From: CAXXOK01 sp964640955
Lineage (GTDB): Bacteria > Bacillota > Clostridia > Christensenellales > Aristaeellaceae
Direction: 5' to 3'
DNA length: 64,000 nucleotides
NCBI GenBank assembly: GCA_964640955.1
Contig: CAZXJI010000001.1
Coordinates: 1-64,000, forward strand
Positions within the stretch are counted from its first letter, which is position 1. Every line of letters starts with the position of its first letter. The notes under the pieces are model-generated. The model saw only the letters and a program-made list of their open reading frames with translations. It ran no database searches and was not told where the DNA came from. The position numbers were made by a program, and so were the translations under genes. Below are positions 51,042 through 58,802 of the stretch, in pieces.

Positions 51042-52442
51042 TCATTCTCCCCGAAGATACGCCTTAACCTCTTCCTCGATCGGGTCGTAGAGGTCCGGCT
51101 TGATATTCAGATACTTGCACGCCTCGTACAATATCGGCACCACGTTTTCGTGGATGCCCACGCAGTGGTGGATGTAGGGCCCTTCCACGATCTTCGCTTC
51201 CAGCCGTTTGATATTGTCTACCTCCACCCACAGGTAGGTGCCCATGCCTTTCGGACCGTCCACCCCTTTGGCGTTGCCCAGCAGCAGGGAGTATTCCCCG
51301 TCGTCCCCGTCGAACCGGCACAGCGTCACCTCGCCGTGTTTGGCTTCGGCCGTCAGGCTGCCGGGATGATCGAAGGCAAGCGGATAACCCAGCGTGGGCT
51401 TCCCCATCGCCACGGAAATCGGCCAGGGGCCGCAGTGCTGCAGCAGCTCGCCGTTGGGCAGGTCGGGATGGCGAATGGTCCAATCCGCAAAAAACGAACG
51501 CCGCCCCGTTTTGCTGGCCGCCTCCACAAGCAGCGCCGTAATCGCGCCGTGGATGTCCGTCTCGCAGACGACGGGCAGCCCTTCCTCGTTGAGCAGGGCG
51601 TTCGCAGCGCAGGGCATGATGCCGATTTCCCCCTGCAGCGCGTTCCAGCACTGGATCGCCACGGCGTTGCAGCCGTAGCGATCCGCCAAGGTACGCATGG
51701 CTACCTTGAGCGCCGCCACGGTTTCCACGGCTTCCGGCCGTATTCTGACGTCCATATGCTCCCCGATGTAGGCAACCACGGCCTCCACGCGCGTTTTTTC
51801 GGCCTTCGCAGCCTTGATTTCCCCGATCAGCTCCGGAATGGGCACGGGCGCAAGCTGGATGTTGAAGCGTTCCAACAGCTCTCCCTCGTTGCACATGGTC
51901 GACCAGAAGTCGAACGGGCGGGGGCCGATTTGCAGGATACGCGTATGGCGGAAGGTATCCACCACGTTGCACACAGCCGAAAAATCCGTTACGCCGCGCT
52001 GAAAAACGGGGTCCTCCAGGCGGCAGTTGGTCATATAGGTGAAGGGGACCCGAAAACGGCGCAGCACTTTGCCCGTGGCGAACAGCCCGCACTGCGTATC
52101 CCTCAGGCGGGTTCCGTCCGGCTCGGGCCGCTCGTCCAGCGGACCCCAGAGCAGCACCGGCACGCCCAGCGCCTTGGCCAGACGCGCCACCACATACTCG
52201 GTGCCGAAATTGCAATGGGGTACAAAAAGCCCCTTGACGCCGGCGGCCTTGAATTTCGCCTCGATGCGGGGAAGATCGGCGTCGTTATATAAAAGTCCTT
52301 CCTCGTTCACGTCGTCGATATCGACGAAGGGAATGCTCAGTTCCTCCAGTTTCTGCCGGATTCGTTTCCTGTATTTTACCGCGTCCGGTGCGCTGAAGAT
52401 GCTGCGTCGGGTCGGAGCGTAGCCGATAGGGAACACTTTCAT
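51042..52442 (-). CDS. FucI/AraA-fold sugar isomerase, candidate D-apiose isomerase
   Basis: A 466-residue protein of the L-fucose/L-arabinose isomerase-like group: an N-terminal GLFVPHCNFGTEYVVARLAK half, then IQCWNALQGEIGIMPC, VVCETDIHGAITALL (metal-ligand Glu/Asp) and LLQHCGPWPIS. It is a distant paralogue of the isomerase at 37346-38773. It heads the catabolic arm under a consensus promoter (52467-52495) that contains the shared operator. The ribosome site AAAGG is close to the ATG. Conversion of D-apiose to D-apulose fits the split transketolase and kinase genes that follow; L-arabinose or another pentose is an alternative. Confidence 0.8.
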   Translation of the reverse strand: MKVFPIGYAPTRRSIFSAPDAVKYRKRIRQKLEELSIPFVDIDDVNEEGLLYNDADLPRIEAKFKAAGVKGLFVPHCNFGTEYVVARLAKALGVPVLLWGPLDERPEPDGTRLRDTQCGLFATGKVLRRFRVPFTYMTNCRLEDPVFQRGVTDFSAVCNVVDTFRHTRILQIGPRPFDFWSTMCNEGELLERFNIQLAPVPIPELIGEIKAAKAEKTRVEAVVAYIGEHMDVRIRPEAVETVAALKVAMRTLADRYGCNAVAIQCWNALQGEIGIMPCAANALLNEEGLPVVCETDIHGAITALLVEAASKTGRRSFFADWTIRHPDLPNGELLQHCGPWPISVAMGKPTLGYPLAFDHPGSLTAEAKHGEVTLCRFDGDDGEYSLLLGNAKGVDGPKGMGTYLWVEVDNIKRLEAKIVEGPYIHHCVGIHENVVPILYEACKYLNIKPDLYDPIEEEVKAYLRGE

Positions 52443-52466
52443 CAACCTTTCTGAAGTTTTGATTAG

Positions 52467-52495
52467 ATTATACCAATTTTCAATTAAATTTTCAA
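52467..52495 (-). promoter_or_regulatory. Promoter of the isomerase/transketolase/kinase operon with operator site C
   Basis: On the minus strand TTGAAA (52495-52490) and a perfect TATAAT (52472-52467) are separated by 17 bp. TTGAAAATTTAATTGAAAA (52495-52477) matches sites A and B at 15 or so of 19 positions and covers the -35 box and most of the spacer, so a bound repressor would exclude polymerase. Confidence 0.75.
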
Positions 52496-52802
52496 GCCTC
52501 AAAACGAAATATCTGTGGCCGGATCGACTTCGCGTTGCTGCAGGCATGGTGGTTTTCAATGAGGGTCGCGGGCGATAGGGTCTGTTAAAATGTCTGTTTT
52601 GCTTTGTTTCCGTCCTGCTCTTTCCGCCTAAAGCCTCTCTTTGTCCAAAGGCCAGGCCCTCTCGCTCGTCGAGACAGGTTCAACGATACGGTCTGTTTTC
52701 TTCCAGAATTGAACAGTGAAACCATGACCGAACAATCAATTGAAATTCTGTATATATAGCGAGAAAAATGATATACTACTTGAAGATTCGTTATATGGCT
52801 AA
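52496..52802. other. AT-rich intergenic stretch, nothing recognised
   Basis: Base composition drops from about 60% GC to well below 50% across this stretch. No gene with a ribosome site, RNA gene or repeat was recognised. It borders an island-like patch extending to ssrA. Confidence 0.5.
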
Positions 52803-53165
52803 GCTCTAGAAAGTGAGAAGAACCTAAAGGAAACGATTACCTTCAATTATATCCATGAGCTATCATGTGAAGCAACGGGGAAAAATATTCTCCGATTCTC
52901 TAGAAAAAAGGAATTCGATGTTCAAAACCAAAACGTTTCATTAACATTTCAATCAGCAAGAAGTGGTGCAACCATCATAAGAACAGCGGACGATACTCAA
53001 TTAATTGTAAATGGTTTGGTCTATAGTGCAAGCATTGGGGGTTATGATCTATTCCCATCATTTAGAAACTGGTACTACAATAACCTTTATATTGCTCCAC
53101 TGACATTGCTTTCAGTTGTTATTACTAGTGTGGCGATAATCTTCAAGCACCGCAATAAACAGTAA
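52803..53165 (+). pseudogene. N-terminally truncated remnant with one C-terminal membrane helix
   Basis: A 120-codon open frame follows directly on a TAA at 52800 and has no ATG, GTG or TTG start with a ribosome site near its beginning. It reads FNYIHELSCEATGK, then VSLTFQSARSGATII, LIVNGLVYSASIGGY, and ends LYIAPLTLLSVVITSVAIIF followed by KHRNKQ. That is a probable extracytoplasmic beta-rich part, one membrane helix and a basic tail. It is AT-rich and unlike its neighbours. The family is not recognised; it is most likely the 3' end of a broken gene. Confidence 0.4.
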
Positions 53166-53427
53166 TGCTGCTTTTCTCAGGGTGCGGCTACGCGGTATTT
53201 CTATGTCGCAGGATTTTCTGAAATCCATTATGGAGTAATGTTGTCCATGTTCTATGCCTCCCATTTTGGGTATGTATTGTCTAACGCTTTGATTTCAACC
53301 TAATAAACGTTGCTAAATCTAGACCATTCTGGTATTATTCTTAATAAGCTTAATCGTACTATTTGGAAGCACAGAAATTAGTCTACTTATTTTCCGAGTG
53401 ATTCTAATAAGGGAGGAGCATAATTCA
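53166..53427. other. AT-rich spacer, nothing recognised
   Basis: No coding frame, RNA gene or repeat is visible. GGGAGGAG at its end belongs to the next gene. Confidence 0.5.
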
Positions 53428-54128
53428 TTGGTATTGATAAGATGTATTGAATGTGGAAAAGAGTTTTCGGATAAAGCGCCAGCGTGCCCAAATTGCGGAT
53501 GCCCAACGGCAGAGGTATTGGCAAAACAAGTTCAACCCCCATACTCTCGGATACAATTGATTATGAAATTGATAATGATTTTTCTAAGTGTAAGGCTTGC
53601 CCCACTTGTGGAGCAATTTATTTCTATACAACTTCTAAAGGATATCGAAACAACTATTGTATTGAATGTAGAGAAAGAAACCTATATGACAAATTAATAA
53701 AGATAGATTTTAGCACCGATGAATTTTCTCGTGTTATTGGTCCGCAACCCAATGGTTTATCAGAGAAAAAATCCATAAAATGGAGGCAGGCAATATATAA
53801 TTTGAAGCGTCAATTGTTTACAAGATATGTTGCAAGCTGGCCTACACTTGATGAAAACTCGGAATCTTATAAGCTGAATATTGAAACTCTTTTTAATGGT
53901 GGCGAAGGTCACGCACATGATGCGATTGAGCAAAGAGTTCAGGAAAGAATACAAGCAAAAAAAGCAAACGAGGGAAATGTGTATATACCTAAGTGCCCTA
54001 CTTGTGGCAGTATAAACCTCAGAAGAATTTCGAGTTCAAAGAGAATTACGTCTGCTGTTATGTGGGGAGTTTTTAGCAATGAATTTGGTAAAAGCTTTGT
54101 CTGTAACGATTGTGGGTATAAATGGTAG
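53428..54128 (+). pseudogene. Triple zinc-ribbon protein, frameshifted
   Basis: The start is TTG 53428 with GGGAGGAG 9 nt upstream. The first frame encodes a zinc ribbon (CIECGKEFSDKAPACPNCGC). At a run of five Cs (53536-53540) the reading continues only one base back, in the frame encoding ACPTCGAIYFY...YCIEC (second ribbon), a helical middle, and PKCPTCGSINLRR...CNDCGYKW (third ribbon). With a sixth C the product would be about 233 residues with three CxxC pairs. Proteins starting this way are common small zinc-ribbon proteins of unknown function in Firmicutes. Either a real one-base deletion or a sequencing error explains it. Low GC, like the rest of this patch. Confidence 0.7.
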
Positions 54129-54233
54129 CATTGCTAGTATGAACGAAAGAGATTGAAGGTGGCATCGTAAGCGGGACTGGGGCCTTGTTTATTAAATTAC
54201 AAACGTGTACTTCAACGTGTACTTCACCCATAC

Positions 54234-54268
54234 GAAAACCGCCGAACCCTTGTAGATTCGGCGGTTTT
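54234..54268 (-). terminator. Terminator of ssrA
   Basis: On the minus strand AAAACCGCCGAATC and GGTTCGGCGGTTTT form a GC-rich stem ending in TTTTC, 4 nt after the CCA end of tmRNA. Just beyond it CGTGTACTTCA occurs twice in tandem (about 54203-54226). Confidence 0.85.
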
Positions 54269-54271
54269 ATC

Positions 54272-54617
54272 TGGTGGAGGTGAGGGGAGTTGAACCCCTG
54301 TCCGAAAGCATGCCTATCCGGTTTTCTCCGAGCGCATTCGGGGTTTTAGGATTCCCCTCGGCCGACGCCCCCCGACGGGCTTGGGCCTACGGTAGCTTCA
54401 TTTTTACGGGCGCGCCGCAAAGCTTAAGCGTGCTCGTTCCCCGCGATCATGACGTCGATAACCGAATCCGCGGGCAATTCGGGTCGACGCGCGGCATTAC
54501 GCCGCGAACGCTAAATCGTTAGTGTCAGTTGTTGTTTTTCCCCGTTGGTGCGCGGTACAGGGTCCGCGGCTCGCTTACCAGATCTTCATCGACTCCCGTC
54601 GAAACCGGTACACCCCC
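54272..54617 (-). ncRNA. ssrA: tmRNA (trans-translation RNA)
   Basis: The minus strand has both tRNA-like ends: 5' GGGGGTG...GGTTTCGACGGGA and 3' GGACAGGGGTTCAACTCC...CACCTCCACCA, with an encoded CCA and a 7-bp acceptor stem (one G-U). The tag reading frame ends in codons for NDLAFAA and TAA (stop at 54497-54499), inside the usual hairpin CGCGGC-GTAAT-GCCGCG. Starting at GGA it would read GKTTTDTNDLAFAA; the exact resume codon is inferred. It rescues stalled ribosomes together with SmpB, whose gene lies 17 bp upstream. Confidence 0.95.
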
Positions 54618-54634
54618 GTATGGGCCGCCGTCGT

Positions 54635-55105
54635 TCATTCGTCGCGCCCGCGGCTGAAGGCGCGCTCCATATCGCGTTTCGCGTCGCGTTCCGCGGCGGC
54701 GTCGCGCTTGTCGTGCAGGTGTTTGCCTTTGCAAAGCCCCATTTCCAGCTTCATGCGCCCGTCCTTTAAGTAGATTCTCAAAGGGATCAGCGCGTATCCC
54801 TGCCGGCTCACCAGGCCGGCCAGCTTGCGGATCTCGCTTTTGTGCATCAAAAGCTTTTTGGGGCGCAGGGGATCGTGGTTGAACACGTTTCCCTGCTCGT
54901 AGGGGCTCACGTGCATGCCCTCGGCGAAAATCTCGCCGTCCCGAACCATGCAGAAGCTCTCCTTCAGGTTCACGCGCCCGGCCCGGATGCTTTTGACCTC
55001 CGTACCCTGCAGGCTCAGTCCGCACTCGTACGTTTCCTCCACGAAATAATCGTGGTAGGCCTTTTTATTCTGGGCGACGGGCTTGATGCCTTTTGGACGC
55101 GGCAC
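54635..55105 (-). CDS. smpB: SsrA-binding protein SmpB
   Basis: A 156-residue RNA-binding protein, the usual length. It has the hallmark opening VAQNKKAYHDYFVEETYECG, TEVKSIRAGRVNLKESFC, HVSPYEQGN and the basic C-terminal tail (LCKGKHLHDKRDAAAERDAK) that enters the ribosomal A site. It lies directly upstream of ssrA, its partner. Its promoter (55161-55188) shares a -35 box with proA. GGAGGG precedes the ATG at 55105. Confidence 0.97.
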   Translation of the reverse strand: MPRPKGIKPVAQNKKAYHDYFVEETYECGLSLQGTEVKSIRAGRVNLKESFCMVRDGEIFAEGMHVSPYEQGNVFNHDPLRPKKLLMHKSEIRKLAGLVSRQGYALIPLRIYLKDGRMKLEMGLCKGKHLHDKRDAAAERDAKRDMERAFSRGRDE

Positions 55106-55160
55106 GCTGGTTCCCTCCTAACGAGTTTGCGCACGCAGCCGCAAGGGCCGCGTGCAGATT

Positions 55161-55188
55161 ATTATACCATAGTTTCGGGCGGTTGCAA
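55161..55188 (-). promoter_or_regulatory. Promoter of smpB-ssrA
   Basis: On the minus strand TTGCAA (55188-55183) and TATAAT (55166-55161, preceded by TGG) are separated by 16 bp. The palindromic TTGCAA is the same hexamer used by the proA promoter on the other strand. Confidence 0.8.
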
Positions 55189-55211
55189 AGAGGCTCCGGC
55201 TGCTTTATAAT
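55183..55211 (+). promoter_or_regulatory. Promoter of proA
   Basis: TTGCAA (55183-55188) and TATAAT (55206-55211) are separated by exactly 17 bp. The -35 hexamer is its own reverse complement and also serves smpB in the opposite direction. Confidence 0.8.
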
Positions 55212-55242
55212 AAGGACAAAGACCGGAAAAGGGGGTTCTTCC

Positions 55243-56538
55243 ATGGCCGCCGATACCATCCGCAGCATGGCTTTCAGCGCCCGGCAGGCGGGGCTTGCCC
55301 TCAGCGCCTCGCCCATCGAGCAGCGCAACGCCGCCCTTCTTTCCATCGGGGAGGCCATCCGCCGCCATCTGCCCGCCATCGCGGACGCCAACCGGCGGGA
55401 CGTCGCCAAGGCCGAGGCCGAGCATCTCAGCGCACCGCTGGTCAAGCGCCTGCACTTCGGCGAGGAGAAGGCGGCCCGTGTGATCGACGGCCTCCAGGCG
55501 CTCGCACTTCTGCCCGATCCGCTGAACCGCGTTCAATACGCCAACGAGCTTGCCGAGGGCCTCCGGCTGTACCGCACCACCTGCCCCATCGGCGTCATCG
55601 GCATTATCTTCGAAAGCCGTCCGGACGCGCTGGTGCAGATCAGCTCGCTTTGCTTAAAAAGCGGCAACGCCGTGCTGCTCAAAGGCGGCAGCGAAGCGCT
55701 GGAAACCAACCGGGCCCTGCAGGCCGCGATTCTGGAAGGCACGAACGAGGCGGGCATACCGCAGGGGTGGTCGCACCTTTTGCATACCCGCCAGGACGTG
55801 GATGAGATGCTCAAGCAGGACGACTGCATCGACCTCATCATCCCCCGCGGCAGCAACGCGTTCGTCCATCACATCATGCAAAACAGCGCCATTCCGGTGC
55901 TGGGCCACTCCGAGGGCATCTGCCACGTCTATGTGGATGCTTCCGCCGATCTGCCCGAGGCGATCGCCGTCACGGTGGACAGCAAGGCGCAGAATCTCTC
56001 GGTGTGCAACGCGGCCGAGACGCTCCTGGTGCACCGGGATATCGCCGGGGCCTTTCTGCCCCCCGCGGCGGACGCGCTTCGAGCACGCGACATCGCCCTT
56101 CGCGGCTGCGAACGCACGCGGGCGATCATCGATTGCGATCCCGCCGCCGAGGAGGACTGGCACACCGAATACCTCGACGCCATCCTGTCCATTAAGGTGG
56201 TGGACAGCCTGCAGGACGCCGTCGATCACATCAACACCTACGGCTCCCGCCATACGGACAGCATACTGGCCCGGGACGACGCGGCCATCGAAACCTTCAT
56301 GACGCTGGTGGACAGCGCGGACGTGTTCGCCAATTGCTCCACCCGCTTTTCGGACGGCTTCCTGTTCGGATTCGGCGCGGAGGTCGGCATCGCCACGGGA
56401 AAGATCCACGCGCGCGGGCCCATGGGGCTGGAGGGCCTTTGCACCTACAAGTACAGGCTGTACGGCCACGGGCACACCCTGACCGATCTCAACGCCGGCA
56501 AATTCAAACTCGTCCATCGCAGACTGGATACCGATTAA
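55243..56538 (+). CDS. proA: Glutamate-5-semialdehyde dehydrogenase (gamma-glutamyl phosphate reductase)
   Basis: A 431-residue ALDH-like enzyme that reduces gamma-glutamyl phosphate to glutamate semialdehyde with NADPH in proline synthesis. Visible landmarks are IGIIFESRPDALVQISSLCL, LKSGNAVLLKGGSEA, DLIIPRGSNAFV, the catalytic cysteine in SKAQNLSVCNAAET, and FGFGAEVGIATGKIHARGP near the end. ATG 55243 follows a G-rich ribosome site. Glutamate kinase (proB) is not in the window, so the gene is separated from its usual partner. Confidence 0.96.
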   Translation: MAADTIRSMAFSARQAGLALSASPIEQRNAALLSIGEAIRRHLPAIADANRRDVAKAEAEHLSAPLVKRLHFGEEKAARVIDGLQALALLPDPLNRVQYANELAEGLRLYRTTCPIGVIGIIFESRPDALVQISSLCLKSGNAVLLKGGSEALETNRALQAAILEGTNEAGIPQGWSHLLHTRQDVDEMLKQDDCIDLIIPRGSNAFVHHIMQNSAIPVLGHSEGICHVYVDASADLPEAIAVTVDSKAQNLSVCNAAETLLVHRDIAGAFLPPAADALRARDIALRGCERTRAIIDCDPAAEEDWHTEYLDAILSIKVVDSLQDAVDHINTYGSRHTDSILARDDAAIETFMTLVDSADVFANCSTRFSDGFLFGFGAEVGIATGKIHARGPMGLEGLCTYKYRLYGHGHTLTDLNAGKFKLVHRRLDTD

Positions 56539-56594
56539 CGCCGTTTCCGGCTTTTCCCTTCCACCGTTTCCAGCGCCGCCGGGAGGAACCCCCC

Positions 56595-57146
56595 ATGCTT
56601 ACGATCCGACCGCTTTCCGGGGAAAACCTGACCTGCTTCAATCAGCCGGACGCGCGCTTTCTGGCGGGCGACCGCATCCAACTCCGGTTCACCCGCAAGG
56701 GATTCCTGCCGGAGTACGCGCCCCTGCCCTCCGCGGAATGGCGCACGGTCAGGTCGTTCCCCATGACCGCGGAGGAATTGCTTTCGGACGAGAACGCCGT
56801 AGCCTACTTCGCTTTTTCGCAGGACCGCTGCGTGGGTCAATGCGTGGCGAAGAAGGGCGCCTATCGCCTGTGCGATCTGCTGGACATCCGCACCGACAGC
56901 CGCCACCGCAGGCAGGGCGTGGCCACGGCGCTGCTCAACGCCGTGGAGGCCTGGGCCGCGGCGCAGGGCCTTTGCGGCATCCGCGCCGAAACGACGGACG
57001 ACCGCCCCGCCTCCTGCCAGTTCTTCGAGCGAACCGGGTTTACGCTGGGCGGGGTGGATATGCTCCGCCGACGCTGCGATCCCGCGCAGGCCGACCGCGC
57101 GCCCGCCATGCGGGAAAGCATTCTGGTATTCTACAAATTCTTCTGA
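56595..57146 (+). CDS. GNAT-family N-acetyltransferase
   Basis: A 183-residue protein. Residues 60-150 carry a GNAT fold with the acetyl-CoA loop in RTDSRHRRQGVATALLNAVE (R/QxxGxA pattern), then ETTDDRPASCQFFERTGFTL. GGGAGGA precedes the ATG. It lies 56 bp after proA on the same strand and 14 bp before the pseudouridine synthase gene. Acceptor unknown. Confidence 0.87.
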   Translation: MLTIRPLSGENLTCFNQPDARFLAGDRIQLRFTRKGFLPEYAPLPSAEWRTVRSFPMTAEELLSDENAVAYFAFSQDRCVGQCVAKKGAYRLCDLLDIRTDSRHRRQGVATALLNAVEAWAAAQGLCGIRAETTDDRPASCQFFERTGFTLGGVDMLRRRCDPAQADRAPAMRESILVFYKFF

Positions 57147-57160
57147 TCATTGGAGATACG

Positions 57161-57868
57161 ATGATGCGTCTGCAAAAATACCTTGCGCTCTGCGGCGTGG
57201 CCTCGCGCCGGGCGGCTGAAAAGCTGATCGCCGAAGGCCGCGTGACGGTGGACGGCGAAACTGTGACCGCCATGGGCGTTTCCGTTTCGGAGGGTCAGGA
57301 TATCCGCGTGGACGGCCGTCCCGTGGCCCCGGAAGTCGAAAAGCACTACCTGATGTACCACAAGCCCGCGGGCGAGGTGACCACCGTGAGCGACCCGGAG
57401 GGCCGCGCAACGGTGCTGGACAAGTTCAAGGATTATCCCGTGCGCCTTTATCCCGTCGGCCGGCTGGACTACGACAGCGAAGGGCTTTTGCTGCTCACCA
57501 ACGACGGGGAGCTGACCGAGCATATGCTGCACCCTTCCAGCGAAGTGGAAAAGGCGTACCTCGCGCGCGTCAGCAACCAGGTGTCACCCCAGGACGCGCG
57601 CCGGCTGGAGGCCGGGGTGATGGTGGACGGCCGCCCCACCAGCCGCGCTAAAGTTCGCATCCTTTCCGCCACCCCGCTGTACACGGATATGATCGTCACC
57701 ATCCACGAAGGCCGCAACCGTCAGGTGCGCAAAATGGTCGCCGCCGTCGGCCACGAGGTGGTCATGCTCAGGCGCATCCGCTTCGGCCCCCTGAAGTTGG
57801 GCGATCTGCCGCGCGGCATGTGGCGGCCGCTGACAACCGAAGAGCTTGAGGCGCTCAGGCATCTTTAA
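57161..57868 (+). CDS. rRNA pseudouridine synthase, RluB/RsuA family
   Basis: A 235-residue enzyme. Residues 2-60 form an S4 RNA-binding domain (MRLQKYLALCGVASRRAAEK). The catalytic domain has the family signature GRLDYDSEGLLLLTNDG with the catalytic Asp, and HEGRNRQVRKM near the end. The size and S4 domain fit RluB (23S rRNA) or RsuA (16S); RluB is commoner in Firmicutes. GGAG lies 5 nt before ATG 57161 and 8 nt before ATG 57164; either may be used. Confidence 0.92.
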   Translation: MMRLQKYLALCGVASRRAAEKLIAEGRVTVDGETVTAMGVSVSEGQDIRVDGRPVAPEVEKHYLMYHKPAGEVTTVSDPEGRATVLDKFKDYPVRLYPVGRLDYDSEGLLLLTNDGELTEHMLHPSSEVEKAYLARVSNQVSPQDARRLEAGVMVDGRPTSRAKVRILSATPLYTDMIVTIHEGRNRQVRKMVAAVGHEVVMLRRIRFGPLKLGDLPRGMWRPLTTEELEALRHL

Positions 57869-57893
57869 ACCATACGGATCGGAGTGCTGTTAA

Positions 57894-58790
57894 GTGGCGA
57901 AAAAGCAAAAGGGAATTCTGGATTCCATCGGGGAAACGCTGGGAATGTCCGACCTGGGGGACGCCGTAGAAAAGGTCGTCGGCAACGTCGACCTTAGCGA
58001 GGCGCTGGGCAGCCTGATGGGCGACGACGCCTCCGCCGAGAGCAAGAGCGACGGTTCTTCGCTGCTGGGCGGCCTTGGCGACACGGTCGGCGCGCTGATC
58101 GGCGGCGGCGATTTGGGCGACGCGCTGAGCGGGCTGCTGGGCACGGACGACAAGGCGGCGAAAAAGAAGACGACGGGCACGAAGAAAAAGACATCCGCCG
58201 CCAAGAAGAAAACCACGACGGCGAAGAAAACGACGGCGAAAAAGACGACCGCAAAAGCCTCCACAACCAAAAAAGCAACCGCCGCCAAGAAGAGAGCTTC
58301 GTCGACCAAAGCCGCGAGTACGAAAAAGGCGGCCGCTTCCACGACGAAAAAGACGTCCGCAACAAAAAAGGCCGCCGGTACGAAGACCGCCGGAACAGGC
58401 GTGAAGAAAAGCGCTTCCGCCGCCAAATCCTCCGCCGTGAAAAAAGCGTCCGCGAAAGCCTCCAAATCCTCTTCGTCAAAGTCGGAAAGCACCGGCAAAG
58501 CCGCGTCCGAAACGAAGAAGTCCGCTTCGGCAACCACCGCGAAAAAGACAGCTCCTTCCAAGGCATCCGTCGTGAAAAAGTCAGCTGCGTCCAAGACGTC
58601 TGCTGCAAAGAAGGCGTCCGCATCCAGGACCTCCTCCGCCGCGAAAAAGACGACTCCTTCCAAGACAACCGCCGCAAAAAAATCGTCCGCATCCAAGACA
58701 ACCGCCGCAAAAAAACCGGCGTCGGCCAAAACGGCTTCGACGAAGAAAAAAGCAACCGGCAAAACGGCCGCGTCCAAGACCACGAAGTAA
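57894..58790 (+). CDS. Protein with histone-H1-like Lys/Ala/Ser/Thr-rich tail
   Basis: A 298-residue protein of unknown family. Residues 1-84 contain two similar stretches of about 25 residues (DLGDAVEKVVGNVDLSEALG and GLGDTVGALIGGGDLGDALS), acidic and small-residue-rich. From residue 85 to the end the protein is almost only Lys, Ala, Ser and Thr, in AAKKTT/ASKTS-type units, as in histone H1-like or AlgP-type tails. It starts with GTG after GGAG (9 nt). It lies 25 bp after the pseudouridine synthase gene and 12 bp before the next gene, so it belongs with the membrane protein and Hsp70-like genes. DNA, RNA or polyanion binding is likely from composition alone. Confidence 0.7.
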   Translation: MAKKQKGILDSIGETLGMSDLGDAVEKVVGNVDLSEALGSLMGDDASAESKSDGSSLLGGLGDTVGALIGGGDLGDALSGLLGTDDKAAKKKTTGTKKKTSAAKKKTTTAKKTTAKKTTAKASTTKKATAAKKRASSTKAASTKKAAASTTKKTSATKKAAGTKTAGTGVKKSASAAKSSAVKKASAKASKSSSSKSESTGKAASETKKSASATTAKKTAPSKASVVKKSAASKTSAAKKASASRTSSAAKKTTPSKTTAAKKSSASKTTAAKKPASAKTASTKKKATGKTAASKTTK

Positions 58791-58802
58791 AGAGAGGCAG
58801 CG

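Noticed and set aside
49281..52442. Sulfoquinovose degradation (sulfo-transketolase pathway), which also uses an isomerase and split transketolase
   Set aside because: No sulfoquinovosidase, sulfosugar isomerase partner or sulfonate exporter is present, and an FGGY kinase is; the apiose route explains all genes.
57890..58783. A hydrophobic minus-strand frame that resembles a membrane protein
   Set aside because: It is the mirror of the Lys/Ala codons of the H1-like tail; the plus frame has a ribosome site and fits operon spacing.
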